Shown piece by piece: positions 42,078 through 51,580 of a DNA stretch of 64,000 nucleotides. The notes under the pieces are model-generated. The model was not told where the DNA came from. It searched no databases and saw only the letters and a list, made by a program, of their open reading frames with translations. Origin of the DNA: Sandarakinorhabdus limnophila DSM 17366 (GTDB lineage: Bacteria; Pseudomonadota; Alphaproteobacteria; Sphingomonadales; Sphingomonadaceae); the NCBI RefSeq assembly GCF_000420765.1, contig NZ_ATVO01000005.1:186001-250000 (forward strand), read 5' to 3'. The position numbers were made by a program, and so were the translations under genes. How positions within the stretch are numbered: position 1 is the first letter of the stretch; each line of letters opens with the position of its first letter.

Positions 42078-42956
42078 GTGTTCAGTGCCAATGACATGCA
42101 GACACGCAACGTGTTGCCAGACGTGCATTTTGCGCTTCCAGCTCAACAGCTGCGGCCACTGATCACCACTTATTATGGTGTTTCAACGCCGGTCGCGCTG
42201 GAAGATCATCTCCATCCCGAATGGGGCAATATCCGTTTCACCATCACCGGCGAATGGACGGTGGAACGGCCCGGCTCCACCGATCCCACCGGAACGCGCG
42301 GCGCCCTGTTCGGGCCCACAGATCGCACCGCCATTGTCCGTTCGGCTGGTCCGGGCCGGACAGTGGGTGTTGGACTCACGGCGATGGGCTGGGCGACGCT
42401 GGTACAGCAGTCAGAGCATGAACATGCCAATCGCATCCACGATCTGGCCGATATCTACGGGCCCAGTGCCGAGCGCTTGTGGGCCGATCTGTGCGCCAGT
42501 GATTGGGAAGGCTGCTGCGCGCTGTTCGATCGGTTCTTCGGCAAACTCGCTGTTGCCGCACCGCCACCTGAACCGTTTATCGAACGGGTGCAACAGGCGC
42601 TGGTGAGCGGCAACATCGATACGGTGCAGGATTTCGCAGACGAACTGGCCCTGACCGAGCGCACCCTGGCGCGCCTGTGCCAACGCGCTTTCGGCTTTTC
42701 GCCCAAGCAGTTGCTGCGCCGCCAGCGCTTCCTGCGCACGCTGGCCCAGATCGGCGACAGGCTCGACCAGCCGTTGGCCACGTTGCTCGACGGCGGTTAC
42801 TATGACCAGTCGCACTTCATCCGGGAATTCAGGGCCTATATGGGCATGACGCCGCTGGCCTATTTCAACAGCCCGCGCCAGATGGTGCGGCGGGCCGGCG
42901 CAGAACGGCTGCGCACCGCTGGCGCCCGCGTACAAGGCCTGCACCAGCAGGGCTGA
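42078..42956 (+). CDS. AraC-family transcriptional regulator
   Basis: 292 residues from a GTG (42078) or 286 from the ATG at 42096. The C-terminal AraC DNA-binding domain has two helix-turn-helix units: [44 protein letters not shown] and [30 protein letters not shown], both typical. The N-terminal part (about 1-165) resembles the DUF6597-like sensor domain. It sits 120 bp after the hydroxysteroid-type SDR gene and may control it. The 119-bp gap holds no obvious operator. Confidence 0.87.
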   Translation: MFSANDMQTRNVLPDVHFALPAQQLRPLITTYYGVSTPVALEDHLHPEWGNIRFTITGEWTVERPGSTDPTGTRGALFGPTDRTAIVRSAGPGRTVGVGLTAMGWATLVQQSEHEHANRIHDLADIYGPSAERLWADLCASDWEGCCALFDRFFGKLAVAAPPPEPFIERVQQALVSGNIDTVQDFADELALTERTLARLCQRAFGFSPKQLLRRQRFLRTLAQIGDRLDQPLATLLDGGYYDQSHFIREFRAYMGMTPLAYFNSPRQMVRRAGAERLRTAGARVQGLHQQG

Positions 42957-42957
42957 T

Positions 42958-43452
42958 TCAGCGGGCCATCAGCCATTCGCCCAGCGTGCGCCCGAACGGC
43001 AAGGTGAACAGGCCGGCGATCAACAGGCTACCGATCACCAGGCCGCGGATATTACCTTCACGCCCGGCCCGGTCATGCCGGCGCGCCTTCAGCACCGCCT
43101 GCGGAACCGAAATGGCCACAAACAGGCTGATGGCATGGATCGGCGAAAAATCGCCCACGAACACCCCGCCCAGCTGCCGGGAGCCGGCATTGAAACACAA
43201 GGTGAGCAGCGCGTTGCCCAGCATCAGCGCCGCCCAGATGCGACCCAACAGGCGATGGCGGGCTGTGCCCTTTGGCCCCAACAGCATCGGCACAGTTACG
43301 CCCATGATGATGATCATGCTGGCCAGGTGGATCTGCACCAGCAGCGGCAGGCCCGGAAGCTGGCTGGCACCGCGCACCACGGCCACCAGCACCACCGCCA
43401 GCAGCGCCGCGGTGGCAATGGCCAGATTGCGGTTGGACAAGACAGACGCCAT
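42958..43452 (-). CDS. DUF2306-like membrane protein
   Basis: 164 residues from the second Met. Four membrane helices: [57 protein letters not shown] and [17 protein letters not shown], then a final [18 protein letters not shown]. Conserved family residues are the His of [20 protein letters not shown], and SPIHAISLF, followed by a charged loop [12 protein letters not shown]. The role of DUF2306 proteins is unknown. The stop lies at the AraC gene's stop, so these genes converge. Assignment to DUF2306 rests on pattern recall. Confidence 0.7.
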   Translation of the reverse strand: MASVLSNRNLAIATAALLAVVLVAVVRGASQLPGLPLLVQIHLASMIIIMGVTVPMLLGPKGTARHRLLGRIWAALMLGNALLTLCFNAGSRQLGGVFVGDFSPIHAISLFVAISVPQAVLKARRHDRAGREGNIRGLVIGSLLIAGLFTLPFGRTLGEWLMAR

Positions 43453-43545
43453 CACACCCCCCGATCAGAAGCCCCGGTGTCGCTTCGCAACCGTGGCGGC
43501 GCAAGCTGTTTTACGCTGCGGCCAATTTGCGATATGGCCCGCGCG

Positions 43546-44907
43546 ATGAACAACGATGCCTCCCCGATCAATGACGACAGCAGCGACAACGGGGCGCTGC
43601 CTGCGGACGTGATGCCCATCCCCGGCCTGTCTGATCCGATGGTGCTGCCGCGCAAGCCCGTGGCGCGTGCCGATGGCAAGCGGGCACTGATCGGCCTGTC
43701 GAAAGATCAATTGCGCGCCGCGCTGGCCGAGATCGGCCTGCCGGCCAAGCAAGTGAACATGCGCGCGTCCCAGGTTTGGCACTGGCTTTATCATCGCGGT
43801 GTCACCGAAGTTTCGGCGATGGCCAATATTGCAAAGGACACGCGCGCGCTGCTGGATGACCATTTCGTCGTCGGCCGCCCGGAAGTGGTGACGGCACAAG
43901 TGTCGAGCGACGGCACCCGCAAATGGCTGCTGCGCTTCGGCGACGGCGAGGAAGCCGAATGCGTGTTTATCCCCGATGCCTGGCGCGGCACGCTGTGCGT
44001 GTCTTCACAGGTCGGCTGCACATTGAATTGCCGTTTCTGCCACACCGGCACGATGAAGCTGGTGCGTAACCTGACGGCGGCCGAAATCGTGGGCCAGGTC
44101 ATGCTGGCGCGCGATGCGCTGGGCGAATGGCCGGGCGCGACGCCTGTGCCGATCACAAGGCCGACCACCAGCGATGCCGCCGATGATATGGATGAGGATG
44201 ACGTGCCGTGGGTGCCCGGCGCGCACAATGCGGGCAGCAACTACACGTCGGAAGGCCGCATGCTCACCAACATCGTGATGATGGGCATGGGCGAGCCGCT
44301 GTATAATTTCGACAATGTCCGCGATGCGTTGCAGATCGTCATGGATGGTGACGGCCTGGGGCTTTCGAAGCGCCGCATCACGCTGTCCACCAGCGGCGTG
44401 GTGCCGATGATGGTGCGGGCCGGCAAGGAGATCGGCGTCAATCTCGCCGTGTCGCTGCACGCCGTCACCAAGGAAATCCGCGACGAGATCGTGCCGATCA
44501 ACAAGAAATACGGCATCGAGCAGTTGCTGCAGGCCTGCGCCGATTATCCCGGCGTCAACAACGCACGGCGCATCACCTTTGAATATGTGATGCTGGCCGG
44601 CAAGAACGACAGCGACGAGGATGCGCATGAACTGGTGCGGCTGATCCGCAAATATCGCCTGCCGGCAAAGGTGAACCTGATCCCGTTCAACCCGTGGCCG
44701 GGCAGCATCTATGAATGTTCGCCGCAGGAACGCATTCGCGCCTTTTCGGACATCATCTTCAAGGCCGGCATCAGCGCCCCGGTGCGCACGCCGCGCGGGC
44801 GGGACATCATGGCAGCATGTGGCCAGCTGAAATCGGCGTCGGAAAAAATCAGCCGGGCGGAACTGGACAAGCGCGCGGCGGAAAAGGAACTGGGCTGGGT
44901 CGATTAA
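43546..44907 (+). CDS. rlmN: 23S rRNA (adenine2503-C2)-methyltransferase RlmN
   Basis: 453 residues (457 if the ATG at 43534 is used). Radical SAM enzyme: C158-x3-C162-x2-C165 ([12 protein letters not shown]), the GMGEPL motif, LAVSLHA, and a C-terminal Cys in DIMAACGQL that forms the methyl transfer intermediate. RlmN methylates A2503 in 23S rRNA and A37 in some tRNAs. A segment of about 35 residues between the radical SAM motif and [15 protein letters not shown] is rich in Asp/Glu and Thr/Pro ([15 protein letters not shown]), longer than in E. coli. The N-terminal tail (about 45 residues) is also extended. The neighbour cfa is convergent and overlaps by 4 bp. Confidence 0.93.
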   Translation: MNNDASPINDDSSDNGALPADVMPIPGLSDPMVLPRKPVARADGKRALIGLSKDQLRAALAEIGLPAKQVNMRASQVWHWLYHRGVTEVSAMANIAKDTRALLDDHFVVGRPEVVTAQVSSDGTRKWLLRFGDGEEAECVFIPDAWRGTLCVSSQVGCTLNCRFCHTGTMKLVRNLTAAEIVGQVMLARDALGEWPGATPVPITRPTTSDAADDMDEDDVPWVPGAHNAGSNYTSEGRMLTNIVMMGMGEPLYNFDNVRDALQIVMDGDGLGLSKRRITLSTSGVVPMMVRAGKEIGVNLAVSLHAVTKEIRDEIVPINKKYGIEQLLQACADYPGVNNARRITFEYVMLAGKNDSDEDAHELVRLIRKYRLPAKVNLIPFNPWPGSIYECSPQERIRAFSDIIFKAGISAPVRTPRGRDIMAACGQLKSASEKISRAELDKRAAEKELGWVD

Positions 44908-46122
44908 GGCGCCCCGCCCGGCAACCCCTTCTCCACATCGCGCATATAATCCCGGCTCGGTGGCAGCGCATCCCGCCGCTTGGTCATCTGTATCTGCACG
45001 TTCATGTGGCCATCATTAGCAAAGGCGCACCACGCCGCCGCCAGATAGAACATCCACATCCGGTAAAAGCGGGCGTCGTACAGGGCCGTGATCGCATCCT
45101 CCTGTACGGCGCAGCGGTCATACCAAGCCTTCAGCGTGTAAGCATAATGCAGGCGCAGCACCTCGATATCGGTGATCCACAGCCAGGCCCGCTCCACCGC
45201 CGGCACGATCTGCGACAGCGCCGGAGAATAGCCGCCGGGGAAGATGTATTTCGCCGTCCACGGATCCGTGGCGCCCGGCCCGTCGGCACGGGCGATGCTT
45301 TGGAGCAACGCCACGCCGTCGGTGGCCAGCAGGCGCTCTACGGTATCGAAGAACGGCTGATAATGCGGCAGGCCGACATGTTCGAACATGCCGACCGAAA
45401 CGATGCGATCAAACTGCCCGGTCATCTGGCGATAGTCGATCAATTGGTAATCAACGCCGGTCAGCCCCTGCCGCACGGCTTCGGCGCGGGCATATTTCAA
45501 CTGTTCTTCCGAAAGGGTGATGCCTGTCACATGGGCACCCGAAACCTTGTGCAGGTAGCGCGCCAGCCCGCCCCAACCGCAGCCGATATCGAGCACTTGG
45601 CTCCCCGGTTTCAGATCAAGCTTGGCGGCAATATGCGCCAGCTTGGCCTCCTGCGCCGCTTCCAGCGAGGTGATGCCCGGCGCCCAATAGGCGCAGCTAT
45701 ATTGCCGATGCGGATCAAGGAACAGGTCGTAGAGCCGATCATCAAGGTCATAATGATGGGCGACGTTTCGCTTGGATCGGCGCTCGAAATTGGTCCCACC
45801 ACGCCGCCAACCTTGCCTGCCGCCACAGCGCAAAGCGCACCGGATTGTCGCGTTCCCAGCGCAGATTGTGGGTGACGAGATCGAGCAGGGCAAAAATATC
45901 GCTCTCCTCCATGACCAGCCGGCCATCCATGAAGGCCTCGCCCGCGCCGAGCGCCGGATTGAGCGCGATGGCCCGTGCCGTGGCATTGTCGGCCAAACGG
46001 ATGCGGACCGGCGCACGGGTGGCGCTGGGCCTGCCATAGCGCCGCTCGCCGCCGGCCGGGTCGATCACGACCAACTCGCCATCCTGCATGAAGCGCTTGA
46101 AGAGGCGATCAAACAGCCACAT
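44904..46122 (-). pseudogene. cfa: Cyclopropane-fatty-acyl-phospholipid synthase, apparent frameshift
   Basis: The gene reads in two frames. From the ATG at 46122 to about 45790 the protein starts MWLFDRLFKRFMQDGELV and continues to WWDQF. From there the frame 44904-46037 carries the rest: FERRSKRNVAHHYDLDDRLYDLFLD, the SAM-binding VLDIGCGWGGLARYL, and SVGMFEHVGLPHYQPFF. If one T of the TTT run (AAA at 45787-45789 on the + strand) is removed, the join is D-Q-F-E-R-R-S-K-R-N without a break and the product is about 405 residues, the normal length. So a single-base insertion inactivates or, if an assembly error, hides an intact gene. CFA synthase methylates membrane unsaturated fatty acids to cyclopropanes. 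Confidence 0.85.
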
Positions 46123-46177
46123 GCCGGCAGACTGCCAAAGCTGCCGGCAAGGTCAAGTCAGGGGTTTGACGTGATGG

Positions 46178-46720
46178 TCAGGCGCGCGCAACACTCACCA
46201 TCGCCGGGCGCAGCAGGCGATCGCGGATCGTCCAGCCACTGGCCAGTTCGGCCACCACGCTACCGACGTCCATGTCGCTTTCCACCTCCAGCATCGCCTG
46301 ATGGCGATTGGGATCAAGCGGTTCGCCAGGCGTGATCTCGATCTTGGATATGCCTTGGCGGCCAAAGATCGCCAGCAGCTCGCGCTCGGTCGCCTCGATG
46401 CCGGCGCGCACATTGTCGAAGCCATCGGCCGGCAGCGACGCGACGGCGCGGCGCAGATTCTCGGCCACGGCCAGCATGTCGCGGGCAAAGCCGGTGACGG
46501 CATATTGCGTCGCTTCCGCCTTGTCGCGCTCCAGCCGGCGCCGGGTATTCTCCAGATCCGCCAGGGAGCGCAGCACGCGATCCTTCAGATCGGCAATTTC
46601 CTGATCCTTGGCCAGCAGCGCTTCGGCCAGATCGATCTCCGGTGCGGCCGCTTCGGGCGCTTCGTTTTCCGGGGTTTCGGTGTTTTCGGTCGTGCCAGAG
46701 TTTTCGGTTGTGTCTGTCAT
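46178..46720 (-). CDS. grpE: Nucleotide exchange factor GrpE
   Basis: 180 residues. A long Glu/Thr/Asn-rich disordered N-terminus (about 1-30) is followed by the long dimer helix (LLAKDQEIADLKDRVLRSLADLENTRRRLERDKAEATQYA) and the beta-domain signature GEPLDPNRHQAMLEVES ending in RDRLLRPAMVSVA. GrpE releases ADP from DnaK. The start overlaps the hrcA stop by 4 bp, the normal hrcA-grpE pair of alphaproteobacteria. The dnaK-dnaJ genes are elsewhere. Confidence 0.95.
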   Translation of the reverse strand: MTDTTENSGTTENTETPENEAPEAAAPEIDLAEALLAKDQEIADLKDRVLRSLADLENTRRRLERDKAEATQYAVTGFARDMLAVAENLRRAVASLPADGFDNVRAGIEATERELLAIFGRQGISKIEITPGEPLDPNRHQAMLEVESDMDVGSVVAELASGWTIRDRLLRPAMVSVARA

Positions 46721-47766
46721 GATACCAGTCTGCTCAGGGTTCGGGCGGTGTAATCCACCATGGGGATGACGCGTGCATAGTTCAACCGCGTCGGCCCGAT
46801 AACCCCAACAACGCCGATCACCTTGCCATCGTTCCCGCGATAGGGTGCGGCAATGACGCTGGACCCCGACAACGAGAACAAGCGCGATTCCGCCCCGATG
46901 AAGATGCGCGCTGCCTCTGCCTCGCGGGCGTGGTCGAGCAGGCGGATGAGTTCGGCCTTGTCTTCCAGATCATCCAGCAACTGGCGCACCCGTTCAAGAT
47001 CCACCGCGTCTTCGACCAGATTGGCCTGGCCGCGCACGATCAGCACGGGGCGGGCCGCCGCATCCGAAGACCAGGCCGCCAGCCCGGCCGCCACCGCCGT
47101 CTGCGTCAGCGTATCGAGCATGGCGCGATCACGAGCGATCTCTTGGCTCATGCGCGCCGTGGCTTCGGCCAGCGTCAGCCCGGCCAGCCGCGTGGTGATA
47201 TAGTTGGCCGCGGCTTCCAGCGAGGCCGGCAGCACGCCCACCGGCAGATCGAGCAGACGGTTTTCGACACTGCCATCGGCGCCGACCAGCACCACCAGCG
47301 CGCGGGTGGGGGACAGCGGCACGAAACTGATCTGGCGGATGACGAGTTCGCGCGCCGGCACCAGCACCAGCCCGGCGCACTGCGACAGGCCCGACAGCGC
47401 GGCGGTGGTGCGTGTCAACGCTTCTTCCATCGCCACGCCCGGTGCCAGCCCGGCTTCCAGCGCGGCGCGTTCATCCTGCGACGGTTCGGCGGCCTGCATC
47501 ATGCCATCAACGAACATCCTGAGACCCAGTTCGGTCGGCAGCCGCCCGGCAGACGTGTGCGGCGCGGCCAGGAGGCCGAGTTCCTCCAGATCCTGCATGA
47601 CATTGCGGATCGAGGCCGGCGACAGGCCCAACCCGCCTTTTGACAACGTGCGGCTGCCCACCGGCGCACCCGACACCAGATAGGCATCGACAATCTGCCG
47701 GAAAATCTCGCGCGCTCGCGTGTTGAGCTCGGCCAGCGCCAAGGTCTGCTGGTTCGTTGGCTGCAT
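46717..47766 (-). CDS. hrcA: Heat-inducible transcription repressor HrcA
   Basis: 349 residues. The winged-helix N-terminus is typical: REIFRQIVDAYLVSGAPVGSRTLSKGGLGLSPASIRNVMQDLEELGLLAAPHTSAGRLPTELGLRMFVDGM, followed by the GAF-like domain and the C-terminal IGVVGVIGPTRLNYARVIPMVDYTARTLSRL. HrcA binds CIRCE elements to repress chaperone genes and is controlled by GroEL. I saw no CIRCE sequence (TTAGCACTC-N9-GAGTGCTAA) upstream, so the operon is not obviously self-repressed here. An 8-bp inverted repeat (TGCGTGGG/CCCACGCA, 47782-47830) lies in the divergent gap with rph. Confidence 0.95.
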   Translation of the reverse strand: MQPTNQQTLALAELNTRAREIFRQIVDAYLVSGAPVGSRTLSKGGLGLSPASIRNVMQDLEELGLLAAPHTSAGRLPTELGLRMFVDGMMQAAEPSQDERAALEAGLAPGVAMEEALTRTTAALSGLSQCAGLVLVPARELVIRQISFVPLSPTRALVVLVGADGSVENRLLDLPVGVLPASLEAAANYITTRLAGLTLAEATARMSQEIARDRAMLDTLTQTAVAAGLAAWSSDAAARPVLIVRGQANLVEDAVDLERVRQLLDDLEDKAELIRLLDHAREAEAARIFIGAESRLFSLSGSSVIAAPYRGNDGKVIGVVGVIGPTRLNYARVIPMVDYTARTLSRLVS

Positions 47767-47869
47767 AGGCGCAATCTAAGGTGCGTGGGCACGCGGCGCA
47801 ATGGGCGCTTCCCTTCGGAGCCCCCACGCAATAAGGCCCACCCAACAGCAATCAGGAAAGACACGCCCC

Positions 47870-48586
47870 ATGCGCCCGTCAGGCCGCGCCCCCGATCAGA
47901 TGCGCGCCATCGAGATGATCCCCGGCTTTTCAACCCACGCCGAAGGATCGTGCTTGGTCAAGTTCGGCAATACCCATGTGCTGGTGACCGCCAGCGTGGA
48001 GGACCGGGTGCCGCCGTGGCTGCGCGGTGGCGGCAAGGGCTGGGTGACGGCCGAATATGGCATGCTGCCGCGCGCCACCCACACCCGCGGCCAGCGTGAA
48101 GCCGCAAAGGGCAAGCAATCGGGCCGTACCCAGGAAATCCAGCGCCTGATCGGGCGCAGTTTGCGCGCTGTCACCGATCTGACGCTGCTGGGCGAACGCC
48201 AGATCACGCTGGATTGCGACGTGATCCAGGCCGATGGTGGCACCCGCACGGCGGCGATTTCCGGCGCCTGGGTGGCCCTGCGCCTCGCCATCGACGCGAT
48301 CCACGCCAAGACGCCGCTGGCCGGCGATCCGCTGAGCCTTCAGGTCGCGGCGATTTCGTGCGGGATCTACAATGGCAATCCGGTGCTCGATCTTGATTAT
48401 ATCGAAGACAGCGCTGCCGGCACCGACGCCAATTTCGTGCTGACCAACCAGGCCGGCATCGTGGAAGTGCAAGGCACCGCCGAAGGCGAACCGTTCGACG
48501 AGGAAGCGCTGCTGCGCCTGCTGCGCCTGGCGCGTATCGGCTGCAACGAAGTCTTCGCCGCCCAGCTGAAGGCGGTCGGCCGGTGA
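47870..48586 (+). CDS. rph: Ribonuclease PH
   Basis: 238 residues, phosphorolytic 3' to 5' tRNA-trimming enzyme. Diagnostic segments: [86 protein letters not shown], and [33 protein letters not shown]. The start ATG at 47870 follows AGGAAAG. It is divergent from hrcA and begins the rph-rdgB-hemW operon, in which the rdgB GTG start overlaps the rph stop. Confidence 0.96.
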   Translation: MRPSGRAPDQMRAIEMIPGFSTHAEGSCLVKFGNTHVLVTASVEDRVPPWLRGGGKGWVTAEYGMLPRATHTRGQREAAKGKQSGRTQEIQRLIGRSLRAVTDLTLLGERQITLDCDVIQADGGTRTAAISGAWVALRLAIDAIHAKTPLAGDPLSLQVAAISCGIYNGNPVLDLDYIEDSAAGTDANFVLTNQAGIVEVQGTAEGEPFDEEALLRLLRLARIGCNEVFAAQLKAVGR

Positions 48587-49191
48587 GGCAGCTGCTGCGC
48601 CAGCTTGATCGGGGCCGGCTGGTGCTGGCCACGCACAATCCCGGCAAGGTGGTGGAACTGGCCGAACTGCTGAACCCGCACGGGCTGGACGTGGTGTCGG
48701 CCGGCGAATTGGGTTTGCCGGAGCCGGATGAGACGGAAACGAGCTTCATCGGCAATGCCCGGCTGAAGGCGCTGTCGGCGGCCACGTTGAGCGGCCTGCC
48801 GGCGATTGCCGATGACAGCGGGCTGTGTGTGGATGGCCTGGGCGGCGCGCCCGGCATCTATTCGGCGCGCTGGGCTGGGCCGGGCAAGGATTTCGCCGTC
48901 GCCATGGCGCGCGTGAACGACGAACTGGGCGAGAAGGCCCGAACTGCCCATTTCATTTGCGCGCTGTGCGTGGCTTGGCCCGATGGCCACACCGAGGTGG
49001 TCGAAGGTCGGGTTGACGGCACGCTGGTGTGGCCGCCACGCGGTGGCAACGGCTTTGGCTATGATCCGATGTTCCTGATGGACGGCAAGGCGCAGACCTA
49101 TGGCGAAATGCCTCGCGCCGAGAAGGAAGAAGACAACCATCGCGCCCGGGCCTTCCGGCAGCTGGACGCGCTGTTGCCGCCGGTGGCATGA
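48583..49191 (+). CDS. rdgB: XTP/dITP pyrophosphatase (RdgB/HAM1)
   Basis: 202 residues from a GTG at 48583 that overlaps the rph stop. The family motif [11 protein letters not shown] is at the N-terminus, followed by [46 protein letters not shown], and [12 protein letters not shown] near the end. It hydrolyses non-canonical purine triphosphates (dITP, XTP) and so keeps them out of DNA and RNA. Translationally coupled between rph and hemW. Confidence 0.95.
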   Translation: MRQLLRQLDRGRLVLATHNPGKVVELAELLNPHGLDVVSAGELGLPEPDETETSFIGNARLKALSAATLSGLPAIADDSGLCVDGLGGAPGIYSARWAGPGKDFAVAMARVNDELGEKARTAHFICALCVAWPDGHTEVVEGRVDGTLVWPPRGGNGFGYDPMFLMDGKAQTYGEMPRAEKEEDNHRARAFRQLDALLPPVA

Positions 49192-50333
49192 CAGACGCAC
49201 CGCCTGTCGCGCTTTACGTCCACTGGCCGTTCTGCGTCACCAAATGCCCCTATTGTGATTTCAACAGCCATGTCCGCGAGACGGTGGACCAGGGCGCATG
49301 GCAGGCCGCCCTCCTCGCCGATCTGGCGTTTGAAGCCGCCCGCCTGCCCGGCCGCCGGCTGGCCAGCATCTTCTTCGGCGGCGGCACACCCAGCCTGATG
49401 CCGCCTGCTACGGTTGCGGCCATCATCGAGGCGGCGTGCCAGCATTGGACGCCCGCACCCGATCTCGAAATCACGCTGGAAGCCAATCCGTCGAGTGTCG
49501 AGGCCGGCCGCTTCGCCGGTTTTGCCAGCGCCGGGGTGAACCGGCTGAGCCTTGGCGTTCAGGCCCTCGACGATGCGGCGCTCAAACTGCTCGGCCGCCC
49601 GCATGATGTTGCCGCCGCGCTGGCCGCGCTCGATGTCGCGCAGGCGACGTTCAATCGGGTCAGCTTCGATCTCATCTACGACCGGCCGGGGATGACGCGC
49701 GAGAGCTGGCAGGCGGAGCTGACCCGTGCGCTGGGTTTCGGGACTACCCACCTGTCGCTTTACCAGCTCACCATCGAACCCGGCACGCGCTTTGCCGCCC
49801 TGCACGCGCGGGGCCAATTGGTGATGCCCGATGAAGATACCAGCGCCGATCTGTTCGCCATGACGCAGGCGATCACGGCGGCGGCGGGGGTGCCGGCCTA
49901 TGAAATCTCCAACCACGCCGCACCCGGCATGGAGAGCCGCCACAATCTCACTTACTGGCGCTATGGCGATTATGCCGGCATCGGGCCGGGTGCGCATGGC
50001 CGGCGCGAGGGCGTTGCCACGCTCAGACGCAAGAAACCGGAGCACTGGCTGGCTGGCGTGAATGAAAGCGGCCACGGCATGGAAAGCGAAACGTCGCTCA
50101 GCGTGGCCGAACGCACCACTGAAGCACTGGTGATGGGGCTGCGGCTGGCCGAAGGGCTGGACGCGGCGCGCTTTGTTGCGCGCAGCGGCACGGCGCTGGC
50201 CGATGCGGTGAAGCCCGATGCCGTCGCCCGACTGGTCGAACAGGGATTGCTGATCAGCGACTCGCGCGGCCTGCGACTCACCGCTGCTGGCTGGCCGTTG
50301 GCCAACGCCGTGCTGGCCGAAATCGCGCGTTAG
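49188..50333 (+). CDS. hemW: HemW-type radical SAM protein
   Basis: 381 residues. The radical SAM cluster motif C16-x3-C20-x2-C23 (FCVTKCPYC) with the second-sphere residues (CDFNSH), then [42 protein letters not shown] and [10 protein letters not shown] are diagnostic. HemW is a haem chaperone; the extra Cys and C-terminal HemN-like domain distinguish it from coproporphyrinogen III dehydrogenase HemN, which has a different CxxxCxxC-xC pattern. It overlaps rdgB by 4 bp. This is the last gene in this operon, convergent with the LpoA-like gene. Confidence 0.92.
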   Translation: MTDAPPVALYVHWPFCVTKCPYCDFNSHVRETVDQGAWQAALLADLAFEAARLPGRRLASIFFGGGTPSLMPPATVAAIIEAACQHWTPAPDLEITLEANPSSVEAGRFAGFASAGVNRLSLGVQALDDAALKLLGRPHDVAAALAALDVAQATFNRVSFDLIYDRPGMTRESWQAELTRALGFGTTHLSLYQLTIEPGTRFAALHARGQLVMPDEDTSADLFAMTQAITAAAGVPAYEISNHAAPGMESRHNLTYWRYGDYAGIGPGAHGRREGVATLRRKKPEHWLAGVNESGHGMESETSLSVAERTTEALVMGLRLAEGLDAARFVARSGTALADAVKPDAVARLVEQGLLISDSRGLRLTAAGWPLANAVLAEIAR

Positions 50334-51580
50334 AAGCTGTTCGGCGCCGGCGAAACGGTGCCCGTGCCCAGCTGATCCACTTCCAGCGCCCGCTCTGCCA
50401 CGCCCGACGGGGTGAAGCGGAAGGCGCCGTCGATACCGGCAAAGCCATCGCGCGCCAGCAGCGCCGCGCGCGGGAACGGCTGGCCCAGCGGCCAACGCGC
50501 GGCCAGGCTGGAGGCGAGCAGCACCGCGTCATAACCCAGCGACGCCAGCCGCGACGGGTTGGTGCCATGCTTGGCACGGTAGCGCACGGCCAAGCTGTTG
50601 AAGCGCGCATCCGACACGGTGGCATAAAGCGCGCCCTTCAGCGCCGGCACGCGGGCCAGGCCGGGTTCATTGTTCCACAGCTCCGTGCCCAAAATCACCA
50701 CCTGGCCCGGCGCTGCGCCAAAGCGGGCCAGCGGTTGCAGAAAACGCGCGGCGGCGGCGCCGGAATCGGCGATCATCAGCGCCTGGAACGGCACCGGCGC
50801 CAAGGCCCCGGCCACCCGCGCCACCGTGCCATCGGCGCGGATCTGCGGCTTGCCGCTGGCGCGCACCCGGGCATCATAATTGGTCACCTGCGCCGCCGCT
50901 GCCGCCAGCTTGGCCGGATCGCGGGCATAGGAAACCACCGCCGTCGAGCGGCCGCCCGAATCATTCACCGCCTTCACGAACGCCAGTTGCGCGCGCTGGC
51001 CATAGGCGCCCTGCGGCACCAGCGCCGCGAAACGATCAACACCGCGGCTACGCGCATAGGTGATCACCCGCGCAATCGCCTGGCCGGGCTGAAAGCCCAG
51101 CACGAACACATCACCGCCGGCCACCCCGGCATCGTTGGAGAAAGACAGGATCGGCACCGGTCGGCCGGCCACCGCCGCCGTCACCGCCGGCACATCGCTG
51201 GCGAGCAACGGCCCCAGGATCAGGCCGGCACCCGCCGCCATCGCCTTGGCTGCGGCTTCGCCAGCGCCGGGCGCCGTATCGAAACTGAGCAATTGCACCT
51301 GCGGTTTCCCAAGATCAGCCATGGCCAGCGCGGCGGCATTGGCGATGGATTCGCCCAGCGCCGCATTGGGACCGGTGAGCGGCACCAGCAGCGCCACCTT
51401 GTTAAGCCGGGCTTCCGGCAACGGCGCCGGTTTGGGCGCGGCCACCACGGGCGGCGGCGGCGCGGCCACCACGGTTGGCGCCTTTTTCGGCGTCGAACAG
51501 GCCGCCACCAGCAGCCCAAGCCCGATCACGCCGGCGCGAACCACTTGCCAGCCGCTTCCAACCCGGCTCTTGATAGCCAT
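50330..51580 (-). CDS. LpoA-like penicillin-binding protein activator, lipoprotein
   Basis: 416 residues with a lipoprotein signal (VIGLGLLVAAC, then S-T-P-K-K). A proline/valine/alanine-rich linker precedes a periplasmic-binding-protein fold: KVALLVPLTGPNAALGESIANAAALAMAD, GAGLILGPLLASDVPAV, and PVPILSFSNDAGVAGGDVFVLGFQPGQAIARV. This is the C-terminal domain type of LpoA (YraM), the outer-membrane activator of PBP1A, or of Leu/Ile/Val-binding proteins. The neighbours rsmI and yraN match the E. coli yraL-yraM-yraN neighbourhood, which supports the LpoA-like reading. Its start is directly back to back with the rsmI start (0 bp apart). Confidence 0.83.
   Translation of the reverse strand: MAIKSRVGSGWQVVRAGVIGLGLLVAACSTPKKAPTVVAAPPPPVVAAPKPAPLPEARLNKVALLVPLTGPNAALGESIANAAALAMADLGKPQVQLLSFDTAPGAGEAAAKAMAAGAGLILGPLLASDVPAVTAAVAGRPVPILSFSNDAGVAGGDVFVLGFQPGQAIARVITYARSRGVDRFAALVPQGAYGQRAQLAFVKAVNDSGGRSTAVVSYARDPAKLAAAAAQVTNYDARVRASGKPQIRADGTVARVAGALAPVPFQALMIADSGAAAARFLQPLARFGAAPGQVVILGTELWNNEPGLARVPALKGALYATVSDARFNSLAVRYRAKHGTNPSRLASLGYDAVLLASSLAARWPLGQPFPRAALLARDGFAGIDGAFRFTPSGVAERALEVDQLGTGTVSPAPNSF

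Noticed and set aside
45748-46122. 124-codon open frame as a separate small gene
   Set aside because: It is the N-terminal part of CFA synthase; its last residues past WWDQF are out of frame and not family-like.
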